In this document: positions 44,245 through 52,724 of the stretch, piece by piece
Position numbering within the stretch: position 1 is the first letter of the stretch
Layout of the letters: each line of letters starts with the position of its first letter
Source: Algoriphagus zhangzhouensis
GTDB taxonomy: Bacteria > Bacteroidota > Bacteroidia > Cytophagales > Cyclobacteriaceae
DNA: 64,000 nucleotides
Direction: 5' to 3'
Assembly (NCBI RefSeq): GCF_900148515.1
Contig: NZ_FRXN01000006.1
Span: forward strand, 186,001-250,000
Notes under the pieces: generated by a model
Databases searched by the model: none
What the model was told of the DNA's origin: nothing
What the model saw: only the letters and a program-made list of their open reading frames with translations
Program-made: the position numbers and the translations under genes

Positions 44245-45288
44245 TTAGTTTTCGAAGTTCAAATAATTTTCAAAGAATGGTAGCATTTGTTGGGGGATTC
44301 TACCATCCTCTGTATAAATGCCGCTGGTGTGTGTTCCAATATATTCTTCAGCAAAATGCGTAATTCCAGCATTTTCTAGCCTTTGACTGAACATGTTACA
44401 CATCTGTGTAAATCTTTCGCCTGCATTTCTCCCCCAGTCCAGCTTGATTGCTTTCAATTTTTGAAGATTTTCGAGATTGCCTTCTATCATGTGAACTGGC
44501 ATATTGGCTTGCCACTTTGCCAATGCTTCAGGATGTACGATCAGCTCTTCTCCTTGATACTCAAATGGTAGATCACAATAAAATGGAGGATTGTTTGGGT
44601 TTGGAGACCAAGATCTTCCAAAAGCAATAATTACTTTCCCAAAATAGGTATTGTTGACTTCCTCCATGGTTTTTAGAGTGGAAAGCTCTTTATAAGTATC
44701 ACTATTTGGGCCATATTCTCTGACTATTGCTAAAGCACCAGGACTTAAAGCATAGACTGAACTGAATCTATCTGGATAGTGCATTGCAATTTTTAAAGCT
44801 CCATATCCTCCCATACTATGCCCAGTAATGCCTCGGCTATCTTTATCTGCAATTGTTCTGAAGTTTTCATCAACAAAATCTACTAGGTCAATGGCTGTAA
44901 AATCTTCCCAATTGCCGAATAAGCCGGAGTTACTATAGAAACTTCCATCGTATGTCGTTTTCTCATCTGGAACTACCAAGATAAAAGGGCGGATTTTTTT
45001 CTTTTCTATGGCATAATCCATAAGCCCTGACATGTAATTGAGCATGGTATTATCACCCATGAATCCATGTAGAAAATAAATCACAGGATAACGCTGGGTA
45101 GAGCTTTCATAGCCAGGTGGTAGGTAAATGGAAACAGCTCTGGACGGATTTTCTCCCATGGAGTTTTGTAAGCTTTCAGAAAAAATGGTTTCTGTGACTA
45201 CTTTGCCTTTTTGGGCAAAGACGGCAGTATTTAACCCAATGAATAGGGTTAGTAAAAAGAGGAATAGGGTAGATTGGGTCTTTTTCAT
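44245..45288 (-). CDS. exported alpha/beta-hydrolase, esterase D/Fes-like
   Basis: A 347-residue protein with a Sec signal (ending AVFAQ). The esterase D-like fold is shown by YPVIYFLHGFMGD and the nucleophile elbow GHSMGGYGAL (Ser158). A late Asp and His (THTSG near 335) complete the triad. Likely a periplasmic carboxylesterase or feruloyl/acetyl-xylan-type esterase; substrate unknown. It follows the nitrilase gene by 30 bp. Confidence 0.86.
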   Translation of the reverse strand: MKKTQSTLFLFLLTLFIGLNTAVFAQKGKVVTETIFSESLQNSMGENPSRAVSIYLPPGYESSTQRYPVIYFLHGFMGDNTMLNYMSGLMDYAIEKKKIRPFILVVPDEKTTYDGSFYSNSGLFGNWEDFTAIDLVDFVDENFRTIADKDSRGITGHSMGGYGALKIAMHYPDRFSSVYALSPGALAIVREYGPNSDTYKELSTLKTMEEVNNTYFGKVIIAFGRSWSPNPNNPPFYCDLPFEYQGEELIVHPEALAKWQANMPVHMIEGNLENLQKLKAIKLDWGRNAGERFTQMCNMFSQRLENAGITHFAEEYIGTHTSGIYTEDGRIPQQMLPFFENYLNFEN

Positions 45289-45318
45289 GGATATTTAATA
45301 GGTTCGGGGTTTTCGGAT

Positions 45319-46269
45319 TTATTTATAATCCACATTGTATTGTCTATTTCTATTCACTTCTAGTTTCAATACATCAGGTCTGGAGTAATGTCCTACAGGG
45401 TCAAAGTTCTGTCTTTCCTCTAAGATTCTCTGGAAGTCTAAGGTTTCGATTAAAAGTCCCTCGTAAAGAGGTTGGGGTTCCATGATCCATTTACCATCTG
45501 GACCTGCAATGCAACTCCCACCATCAGCCAAAACGTCTGGACAATTCTCAAGGATCACATCCAAATGGGGAGTGTCTTTTGGGAAATCCGTCTTACTCAT
45601 CAAGCTGGACACAGAAATGACGTAAGACCTACTCTCTTGGGCGATCATTCTTGTGATGTTTTCAGTGTTTCTGACCGCACCTGGCCAAACAGCGATATGG
45701 ACGTTCTCTCCTAATCCATAAAGAGCAGTTCGCGCCATAGGCATCCAATTCTCCCAGCAATTCAATCCTCCAAGGGTGAAATCTTTTAGAGGATGGGTTT
45801 GGAGTCCGTTTCCATCACCCGGAGACCAGACAAGTCTTTCATCATAGGTAGGTTGAAGCTTTCGATGTACAGATTTGATTTCGCCAGTTTGGTCCATGTA
45901 TACCAAAGTACAATAGAGACTATGCCCTCCACGGTCAGTCGGCCTCTCAATGATTCCAAGGTATATCGCAATCCTATTTTCCTTGGCGATTTTTTGAACT
46001 TCAGATAAATCACCGCGCTCAATTTGGATTGCATTGCTGGCATAGTGAGCAAAGATTTCTTTTTGAATCTTGTTGTCCCAAGCAGCCGAATGTGTAATGG
46101 AAAGCCACCAAGGGTAGCCAGGTGCGAAGCCCTCTCCAAAGACAATTAGATCACATTTTTGCTCCGCCGCTTCTAAAATCTTGGATTTAACCAGTTTCAG
46201 GGTTTCAAATTTATTTAGCCAGATTGGAGCGATTTGAGCTAAGGCGACTTTGAGATTGTTCTGATTCAT
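45319..46269 (-). CDS. nitrilase-family carbon-nitrogen hydrolase
   Basis: A 316-residue cytoplasmic enzyme with an intact catalytic triad: Glu46 (VFGEGF), Lys137 (HRKLQPTYDE) and Cys171 (GGLNCWENWMP). The CWENWMP form is typical of true nitrilases and cyanide-type hydrolases rather than amidases. It would hydrolyse an organic nitrile or related C-N bond. First gene of the five-gene minus-strand run. Divergent from the yceI operon across 437 bp. Confidence 0.9.
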   Translation of the reverse strand: MNQNNLKVALAQIAPIWLNKFETLKLVKSKILEAAEQKCDLIVFGEGFAPGYPWWLSITHSAAWDNKIQKEIFAHYASNAIQIERGDLSEVQKIAKENRIAIYLGIIERPTDRGGHSLYCTLVYMDQTGEIKSVHRKLQPTYDERLVWSPGDGNGLQTHPLKDFTLGGLNCWENWMPMARTALYGLGENVHIAVWPGAVRNTENITRMIAQESRSYVISVSSLMSKTDFPKDTPHLDVILENCPDVLADGGSCIAGPDGKWIMEPQPLYEGLLIETLDFQRILEERQNFDPVGHYSRPDVLKLEVNRNRQYNVDYK

Positions 46270-46706
46270 TTTGGGTGATTAAAATTGAAAATACCAATTT
46301 CTGGTTGAATCATGAATCAAAAAGGAGAGGGTGGGAAATTCTAAATGGAGACAAAAGTTATAACTATTTAAAAAGGTTTTATAATTATTTAATTGTCAAA
46401 TCGATATCATTTTCAATCGATATAGGTTTTGTTAAGTCGAATTTCAATTTTGAATAATCTTTTTTAAATTATTTCTAATAAAACCATTGATAAATTGGTT
46501 TTGTTGTTAGATAGTAGCTTGATATTTTTTAAAAATTAACTTTATCAGAATAAAGTTTTAATTTTTAATATTTAAAGCTTTGAGTTTAGAATAATATTCT
46601 GATTTTTTCCTTTTGATTACTGAATACAATCATTTGAAAAGCTGACTTTCGTCAGGGATTACACAGACTCTATCTGTGACATTTGTTACAATTAATCGGT
46701 AAGCCA
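46270..46706. promoter_or_regulatory. 437-bp palindrome-dense control region of the yceI-porin operon
   Basis: Very AT-rich. It contains a 9-bp direct repeat AATCGATAT (46399-46407, 46415-46423), AACTTTAT-N4-ATAAAGTT (46538-46557), the palindrome AGAATAATATTCT (46588-46600), TGAC-TTTC-GTCA (46643-46654), CACAGA-N5-TCTGTG (46662-46678) and the CRP-like TGTGACATTTGTTACA (46675-46690). No gene in it. Several may be operators; none is proven. Confidence 0.5.
46675..46690 (+). promoter_or_regulatory. CRP/FNR-like site upstream of yceI
   Basis: TGTGACATTTGTTACA has the TGTGA-N6-TCACA layout with one mismatch (TTACA). It is 16 bp before the yceI ATG. The same core occurs perfectly upstream of the Crp/Fnr gene at 58102-58115. 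Confidence 0.4.
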
Positions 46707-47282
46707 ATGAAAATCACAATGAACTTTTATCGCTGGTTGCTAGTGGGAGCTTTTGGAATAATAGCGAATGTCGGACTAGCTCAAACCAATTTCAAAATGG
46801 GGCCTTCTCCTGTCTTAAAGATTGAAGGAGGGTCGACCTTACATGATTGGCATATGGAAACTAGTACAGTTTCTGGTCAAGGTGTCTTTACTGTTGAGAA
46901 TGGAAAATTTGTTTCTGCAAAGGAGCTTCAAATTTCATTTTTGGCGGAAAGTCTAAAAAGTGGAACAAGTGGCTTGGACAAAAATGCATACAAGGCACTT
47001 GACACAAAAAACAATAAGGAAATAAAATTTTCCTTGAAAAGTATCTCTAAAAGCGGAGCCAATTTTACTGCCTCCGGTGACCTGACAATTGCGGGAGTTA
47101 CTAAAACAGTTTCTTTTCCAGTTCAAGTCACAACAAGTGGTCAAAATTTCACTTTCAAAGGTGATTTTGATACCAAGTTGACAACGTTTTCAATAGACCC
47201 TCCAACTGCGCTACTAGGCACAGTGAAAACTGATGACGAGATAACTTTGTCGTTCTCGACGACTTTTATACCAACCCTTTAA
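46707..47282 (+). CDS. YceI-family lipid-binding-fold periplasmic protein
   Basis: The ATG at 46707 (MKITMNFYRWLLVGAFG) gives a Sec signal peptide ending NVGLAQ; 191 residues. The YceI fold is seen in LKIEGGSTLHDWHMETS, FLAESLKSGTSGLDKNAYKALDTK and FKGDFDTKLTTFSIDPPTAL. YceI proteins are extended lipocalin-like barrels that can bind isoprenoid or quinone-like lipids. First gene of a three-gene unit with the barrel protein (9-bp gap) and a second YceI-like protein. Confidence 0.88.
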   Translation: MKITMNFYRWLLVGAFGIIANVGLAQTNFKMGPSPVLKIEGGSTLHDWHMETSTVSGQGVFTVENGKFVSAKELQISFLAESLKSGTSGLDKNAYKALDTKNNKEIKFSLKSISKSGANFTASGDLTIAGVTKTVSFPVQVTTSGQNFTFKGDFDTKLTTFSIDPPTALLGTVKTDDEITLSFSTTFIPTL

Positions 47283-47291
47283 CTAGAAATC

Positions 47292-48581
47292 ATGAAAAAG
47301 TATTTAATCGCTGCTGCATTTGCTGCGGGAAGCTTCACTGCGGCATTTTCTCAAGGACTCGAAAGAGATGTTCAATATTGGAGACCTTATGATCAAAGAG
47401 GAATCAATATTTTCGAAACAGGTAAGCTGGATACCGTTCCTTTTGAAGGAGTAAAGGTGAGAATTGGAGGTAATTTTGCTCAGCAATTCCAAAGTATCAG
47501 CCATGAAAATACTGCTGACGCGGTTTTGAATGCAGATGGTGTGAATGTCAATGAATTAGTTGATATCGGATTTGGATCAAACCTGGCAACCGCAAACTTG
47601 AATATTGATGTGGAATTGTTGGATGGGGTTCGCTTAAACCTGATCACTTATTTATCCTCTAGACACCATCCCGAGTCTTGGGTGAAAGGTGGTTATTTGC
47701 AAATTGACAAACTTTCATTTTTAGGTAATCCGGAGTGGTTTGAGCAGTATTTTACCCTGAGAGTGGGGCATATGGAGATCAATTATGGTGATGCACACTT
47801 CCGTAGAACTGATAATGGTAATGCTCTTTTTAATCCATTCGTAGGAAACTATATCATGGATGCCTTTACCACAGAAGTTGGTGGGGATTTGACTTTCCAT
47901 AGCAATGGATTCTTGGTTGTCGGTGGTATTACTGGTGGAGAAATCCAAGGTGGTGTAACCAATCCTGACAAGAGAAAATTGAGTTTGATAGGAAAAGTTG
48001 GTTATGACAAACAGCTGAGCTCAGACTTCAGATTGAGATTGACAGGATCCATGTATACTACCTCAGGATCTTCAAGAAATACCTTGTATGGTGGTGATAG
48101 AGGAGGTTCCAGATATTATTTGGTCATGGAAAATACACTGGCTTCTACTTCTTCCAATTTTACCTCAGGTAGATTCAACCCTGGATTGACAGATAATATC
48201 ACTGCAATGGTTTTCAACCCATTTGTGAAATACAAAGGCTTAGAATTCTTTGCCAATATAGAGCAAGCCAAAGGAAAAGCTTCTAGCGAAACAGAGGATA
48301 GAAAATGGAATCAAGTTGGTGCTGATTTAGTCTATAGATTTGGAACTGCTGAAAAATTCTATGTGGCGGGGAGATATAATCAAGTGAATGGTGAATTAGC
48401 TGGAAGTGGATTGGATGTATCTATTGATCGAGTTCAAGTAGGTGGAGGATGGTTTATCTCGAAAAACATCCTAGCCAAGCTAGAATATGTGTCTCAGAAT
48501 TATAAAGATTTTGCTGCTACAGATATCAAAAACGGTGGTAAATTCAATGGATTGATGATTGAAGGAGTGATTGGTTTCTAA
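47292..48581 (+). CDS. outer-membrane beta-barrel (porin-like) protein
   Basis: A 429-residue protein with a Sec signal (MKKYLIAAAFAAGSFTAAFSQ). It is rich in amphipathic strands (VRIGGNFAQQF, RLRLTGSMYTTSG, KFYVAGRYNQ) and ends in Phe (GLMIEGVIGF), as outer-membrane barrels do. No TonB box or plug. Members of this poorly named Bacteroidota group are annotated as porins; substrate unknown. It is between two YceI-fold genes with gaps of 9 and 12 bp, suggesting the three act together on an outer-membrane or lipid-related task. Confidence 0.8.
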   Translation: MKKYLIAAAFAAGSFTAAFSQGLERDVQYWRPYDQRGINIFETGKLDTVPFEGVKVRIGGNFAQQFQSISHENTADAVLNADGVNVNELVDIGFGSNLATANLNIDVELLDGVRLNLITYLSSRHHPESWVKGGYLQIDKLSFLGNPEWFEQYFTLRVGHMEINYGDAHFRRTDNGNALFNPFVGNYIMDAFTTEVGGDLTFHSNGFLVVGGITGGEIQGGVTNPDKRKLSLIGKVGYDKQLSSDFRLRLTGSMYTTSGSSRNTLYGGDRGGSRYYLVMENTLASTSSNFTSGRFNPGLTDNITAMVFNPFVKYKGLEFFANIEQAKGKASSETEDRKWNQVGADLVYRFGTAEKFYVAGRYNQVNGELAGSGLDVSIDRVQVGGGWFISKNILAKLEYVSQNYKDFAATDIKNGGKFNGLMIEGVIGF

Positions 48582-48593
48582 TCAACTTGAATT

Positions 48594-49118
48594 ATGATTA
48601 TCCTTTTCCTCATACTTGAATTAATGTTTGCTCCTCAGAGACAGGAAAAAAAGGTCATGGTCATTACGCACCATGAGGTAAAAGTTTCTGGATATACTTC
48701 TCTGGGTAGGTTTAACTGTGATTTTACAAGAGTAGGGGAAAAGGATACTTTGAACTTAAATGTGCCAGGAAATCATCCTTCTCTTGAATTTGAGATTCCA
48801 ATTTCGAGCTTTTCCTGTGGCAATTTTCTTTTGAATAAGGATTTTCGTTCCACTTTGAAATCAAGTGAATATCCTTGCGCCCAAGTCGAAGTTAAAAACC
48901 TTTATGAAATGAAAGGTGGGCTATTTTGTCACCTAACCGTGAATTTGGTAGGCAAAACTTTAGAATTTCCAGAAATGGAACTAGAGAGGGGAGAGGATAA
49001 TATTTCAGGTAAATTGGTGTTGAATTTTGATATGTTGGATCTAGATCCTCCCAATAAATTTGGTGGATTGATAAAAGTAGATGATAGGTTGGATCTGGAA
49101 TTTGTTTTAGGAATCTGA
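48594..49118 (+). CDS. divergent YceI-like protein with four to five Cys
   Basis: A 174-residue protein with a short hydrophobic N-terminus (MIILFLILELMFAPQ). It has a YceI-like pattern: HHEVKVSGYTSLGRFNCDF, then a beta-rich body and LNFDMLDLDPPNKFGGLIKVDD, which matches the DPP segment of the first YceI protein (SIDPPTALLG). Cys residues in FNCDF, SFSCGNF, YPCAQ and LFCHL could form disulfides in the periplasm; the first YceI lacks them. Third gene of the operon, before a strong terminator. The YceI assignment is weaker than for the first. Confidence 0.7.
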   Translation: MIILFLILELMFAPQRQEKKVMVITHHEVKVSGYTSLGRFNCDFTRVGEKDTLNLNVPGNHPSLEFEIPISSFSCGNFLLNKDFRSTLKSSEYPCAQVEVKNLYEMKGGLFCHLTVNLVGKTLEFPEMELERGEDNISGKLVLNFDMLDLDPPNKFGGLIKVDDRLDLEFVLGI

Positions 49119-49140
49119 TCAAAAAACACTTCACAAAAAA

Positions 49141-49170
49141 AGCGATCTCTTCAGGGGGATCGCTCTTTTT
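49141..49170. terminator. bidirectional intrinsic terminator
   Basis: AGCGATC (49141-49147) with GATCGCT (49158-49164), extendable, with TTTTT on the plus strand and six T on the minus strand. It ends the yceI operon and the ROK gene. Confidence 0.85.
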
Positions 49171-49195
49171 CATTTACTAAACCAACTTTAATCTT

Positions 49196-50056
49196 TTAAC
49201 TGTTGACTGTTTCCTGTTCGAAATCAACCAGAGCTACTGCTCCATGGATGGCTGTTTCGTCCAATTCGGAAAGTAAAATCTTCAAATTCTCTAATACGGT
49301 TGGATATCCAAACGTGGAAAGAGATTTATACATAGCCTCTTTAAATAGAGGATAGGTTTTTCTAATTGAACCGCCTAAGACAATTGCTTCTGGGGCTAGT
49401 GCATAGAGAATATGCTTCATCAACTCACCTAAGTGGTGACCAAACTCATCAAAAGCCTTTAGAGCTTCTGGGTCTCCTGCTAATGCCTTTTTGGCCAAAG
49501 TTTTTGGCTTGGTATCGTATTGATAGTGGAAAAATTTCCCACTACAGTAGTTCTCAAAATTACTCTCCAAATAAGGAGCGCTGCACCATTCTCCTGCAGC
49601 GGAGTTGACGCCTGAATACAGATGTCCGTTTATTACAATTCCACCTCCTACGCCCGTTCCCAAAGTGATGCCTACTAGATTTTTGTAGTTTTTCCCAACA
49701 CCAAATTTATGTACTCCCAAAGCAAAGCAGTTTGCGTCATTGTTGATGAAAACTGGTTTGCCGATCCTTGCTTTCAAGAATTTAGCTAATTCCACATGTT
49801 GAAATGCGGGGATGTTTGCTAAGCCCAAAACGATTCCGTTTTCGACATCTACCAATCCTGGGATTCCGATTCCGATCCCAGAAATATCATGGTGTAAATA
49901 GGATTCAATAAAAATGGCGATGGTCTCCAGGATAAACTCCTGAGTCTCTTTGGCCGGTGTAGGGATGGTACGGATATCCTCCAGATGTCCGTTGATCAGT
50001 ACACCACCTTTGATGCTGGTGCCTCCGATATCTAATCCCAAAATGGCCTTTTCCAT
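49196..50056 (-). CDS. ROK-family sugar kinase
   Basis: A 286-residue protein with the phosphate-binding LGLDIGGTSIKGG, the sugar-binding FINNDANCFALG and the GITLGTGVGGGIVI motif. The usual zinc motif is altered and compressed (GEWCSAPYLESNFENYC). It would phosphorylate glucose, N-acetylglucosamine or a similar sugar in the cytoplasm. It is minus strand, 96 bp after the glucosamine-6-phosphate deaminase gene. That context hints at amino-sugar use, but the sugar is not certain. Confidence 0.86.
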   Translation of the reverse strand: MEKAILGLDIGGTSIKGGVLINGHLEDIRTIPTPAKETQEFILETIAIFIESYLHHDISGIGIGIPGLVDVENGIVLGLANIPAFQHVELAKFLKARIGKPVFINNDANCFALGVHKFGVGKNYKNLVGITLGTGVGGGIVINGHLYSGVNSAAGEWCSAPYLESNFENYCSGKFFHYQYDTKPKTLAKKALAGDPEALKAFDEFGHHLGELMKHILYALAPEAIVLGGSIRKTYPLFKEAMYKSLSTFGYPTVLENLKILLSELDETAIHGAVALVDFEQETVNS

Positions 50057-50098
50057 TCGCTATTGTTAAGATGGTTATTATAGGTTTGATTGATGAAA

Positions 50099-50129
50099 AT
50101 CAGAAAGTCATACGAAATGACTTTCTGAT
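50099..50129 (-). terminator. hairpin terminator of nagB
   Basis: Perfect 13-bp stem (arms 50099-50111 and 50117-50129), 5-base loop, followed on the minus strand by TTTTC. It lies 24 bp past the nagB stop. Confidence 0.65.
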
Positions 50130-50152
50130 CCAATTTTCAATCTATCATTTTT

Positions 50153-52480
50153 TTACAACATTCCTTCAATTGACTTTTCAAGCTCTCTAGCAGTAGCCAA
50201 GAACTCATCTACGTTCATATCTCTGAAGAAAATCAAGCCGTGGCTCGCTCTTACTTTTGCACGATCATGTAGGTAGAAGTAGTTTTTGCCTAGAAGCAAC
50301 TGAATGTCATTCAATTGACCAACCCAAGTTCTCTTCGCTACAGTACTGAATTTACCATTGTGGGAGTAGCTAGGGAAGGAAGCATTTACCTGGCTTAAGT
50401 AGCAGTTGGCAAATGAATCTTCCATTACAGACATGTCACCCAAAGAAACTGGAACGATTACGTTCGCTTCATGCGGCTCAAATTTGAACCAAACGTTTCT
50501 ATAACCGATGATACGAAGGTCGCTCAAGTCTTTCTCTTCGCTCCACTTTTTCACTGCAGCAGCAGTTGCCTGCAATACTTTGTAGTGAGTATCAGGTCCA
50601 GATCCTTCTGGATCCAAAGTCAAGCTGATTTTAGTAGGATTTACTTTTCTGAATAGATCCACGATAGGCTCTACGTCACGAGTCTTGTCTGGCTGCTCAG
50701 TGAAGATATCTCCTGTGTAGAAACCAAGTCTCAAGTGGTGAACGTTTTTCACTTGTACTCCAAAGTGAGCCCAAACCAATTCCTCCTCAAACTCACGGAT
50801 CATACCTTTCAGTTTTTGGATTTTAGCAGGGTTTTTCTCTCCGTCGTAGCTCTTTCTCAAGATGCTGATGACATCATTGATAGTTTCTCTAAGCTGAGTT
50901 TTGTTTTTCACGTCATAAACGATCACCAAAGCTCTTACTACACGGTGACATAGACCTCTTTTTCTTGCATCAGCATTTTCAGAAGCAACATTTGTCAAGT
51001 AGTGATAGACATCCTTATCAGTCTTCAAGCTGTAACCTACCTCGAAGAAGTCTTCGAAATTCACCATTTGGATTTTATCCTCATCCAATAGCTTCTTGGT
51101 ATGCTGCAATGTGTCAATCACAAAGCTGTTAGTTACCGCTGTAAATCCTGAAGTCAATACAGAGAAGTGGGCCTCATTGGTTGGCTCATTCAACTGATTG
51201 GTGATATGAGGCAAGATGCCCAAAGAAATATCATCGTGGTGAGGACCTGTGTGAAGCAAAGTTTGCTCGGTTTCTTTTTCCAAACCTTTAGCCAACTTAG
51301 TTTCGATGCTTTTCATTACCTGACCTACTGTTTCCTCAGAAAGATCTGGGATCAACTTACAGTATTTGTCAGCTTTCAAATCGCTCAATTTCAATCTGTG
51401 ACCATATTTGTTTAGCTTTTTGCAAAGCTCGATCACAGCTCTTTCAGTCTTTTCAAAAGTCCATTCGCCTTTTTCGTAGTAGGCATCCATGGAGTCAGTC
51501 AATTTCACACCAGCACCTCTGGTTAGATAGAAACGACCATTTTTCAATTTTTGAAGAACAGTAGCAGGGAATACGTTGCTCAATTTGGTCTCCAAAGAGT
51601 CTTTCACAATACCTGCTTTCGCTTCACCAGCAGCAATGATGATAGCTACTGCCTCAGGATTGTAAACGATAGTGTCCAAACCGATAGTAATAACCAATCT
51701 GTTAGCAGAAACTTCGATACCACCCAAATCACCGGCAGCTACAGCCTGAGTTTCAAAGTTGGTTTCAGTCAATCTGGTAACAGAGAAGATGTGAGATCCT
51801 CTGGTGTTGAAGGCGATGTGTCCATCAGGTCCGATACCTCCCAAGAAGAAGCCGATACCACCTAGGTCACGAATTCTTTGCTCGTAGTCACCACACCACT
51901 GGTCGATCAAGTAGATAGATTCCTGCTGAAGCTGCTCCAATTCGTTTTCAGGCTCTCTGTATCTCAAGGAAAGATCCACTTTCAAATCAGGGAAGATTTC
52001 CTGATAAGATTTGCCTTGAGCTAAAGGAATCTCATCGGAGTTGATGAGGATCGCTTTCTCTTTAGAAAGTCCGAAACCTTGGATATAAAATTTGTTTACG
52101 TAGTCGTAGAATGAGTTGTGCTGAGAAGAAGAAATCGGGTAGAATTCGTCAATCTGCACAAAAGTCAAATCTTTCAATACTGGCTTCTTGACAGAACCAA
52201 GACCGTATTGATCTCTGATTTCCTTCCCTTTTTTACTGTCCCAGTTATCCAGTAGATATTGGGTCCACTTGATAAAGAATTCTGGAGTTTTACCAGTTGG
52301 TAAGGAAATAACGCCTTCTGGGTTGGCTGCTGCCCATTCCAAGAATCGGCAAGCGGTAAGCAATCCTAATTTCGGGAAATTGTCAACCATAAGGTAAGGA
52401 ATCTGTGTGCTGATTTTTTCAACACCTGACTCCTTGAAGAAGCTTTTCTCAACGTCTGAGAGTGGATACTTACTTAGCAT
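50153..52480 (-). CDS. nagB: glucosamine-6-phosphate deaminase fused to a PIG-L-like domain
   Basis: A 775-residue fusion. About 30-335 is the NagB domain, with PTGKTPEF, the catalytic Asp111 in QIDEFYP and His221 in GPDGHIAFN. About 400-770 is a LmbE/PIG-L deacetylase-like domain with the metal motif HTGPHHDD (His414, His415, Asp416, Asp417). NagB converts glucosamine-6-phosphate to fructose-6-phosphate plus ammonia. PIG-L-type enzymes deacetylate N-acetylglucosamine derivatives, so the fusion could couple deacetylation and deamination. The fusion is known in Bacteroidota. The PIG-L activity is inferred. Confidence 0.9.
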   Translation of the reverse strand: MLSKYPLSDVEKSFFKESGVEKISTQIPYLMVDNFPKLGLLTACRFLEWAAANPEGVISLPTGKTPEFFIKWTQYLLDNWDSKKGKEIRDQYGLGSVKKPVLKDLTFVQIDEFYPISSSQHNSFYDYVNKFYIQGFGLSKEKAILINSDEIPLAQGKSYQEIFPDLKVDLSLRYREPENELEQLQQESIYLIDQWCGDYEQRIRDLGGIGFFLGGIGPDGHIAFNTRGSHIFSVTRLTETNFETQAVAAGDLGGIEVSANRLVITIGLDTIVYNPEAVAIIIAAGEAKAGIVKDSLETKLSNVFPATVLQKLKNGRFYLTRGAGVKLTDSMDAYYEKGEWTFEKTERAVIELCKKLNKYGHRLKLSDLKADKYCKLIPDLSEETVGQVMKSIETKLAKGLEKETEQTLLHTGPHHDDISLGILPHITNQLNEPTNEAHFSVLTSGFTAVTNSFVIDTLQHTKKLLDEDKIQMVNFEDFFEVGYSLKTDKDVYHYLTNVASENADARKRGLCHRVVRALVIVYDVKNKTQLRETINDVISILRKSYDGEKNPAKIQKLKGMIREFEEELVWAHFGVQVKNVHHLRLGFYTGDIFTEQPDKTRDVEPIVDLFRKVNPTKISLTLDPEGSGPDTHYKVLQATAAAVKKWSEEKDLSDLRIIGYRNVWFKFEPHEANVIVPVSLGDMSVMEDSFANCYLSQVNASFPSYSHNGKFSTVAKRTWVGQLNDIQLLLGKNYFYLHDRAKVRASHGLIFFRDMNVDEFLATARELEKSIEGML

Positions 52481-52681
52481 ACTGTTTCGACAGTTTAGGG
52501 TTTTTATGAATTTTTCATTTAGAATCCATTTGATTCCAAATAAACTGAAAGAGCTAGAACTTAAAACTCCAAAATATCATTTGTGAATTTCAGATAAATA
52601 AAATTTAATTCTGAAAAACTTAGATCTGTTTCAAAGTTATTCTATTTAACAAATTTAAAAAACTTTCAGTAATAAAAAACA

Positions 52682-52706
52682 ACTTTTATAAAAAATTTAT
52701 AAAAGT
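52682..52706 (-). terminator. AT-rich terminator of the CBS-DUF294 gene
   Basis: Perfect 11-bp AT-rich stem ACTTTTATAAA/TTTATAAAAGT with a 3-base loop, then TTGTTTTTTATT on the minus strand. Confidence 0.55.
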
Positions 52707-52724
52707 ATCATCCTGAGTTAAAAT

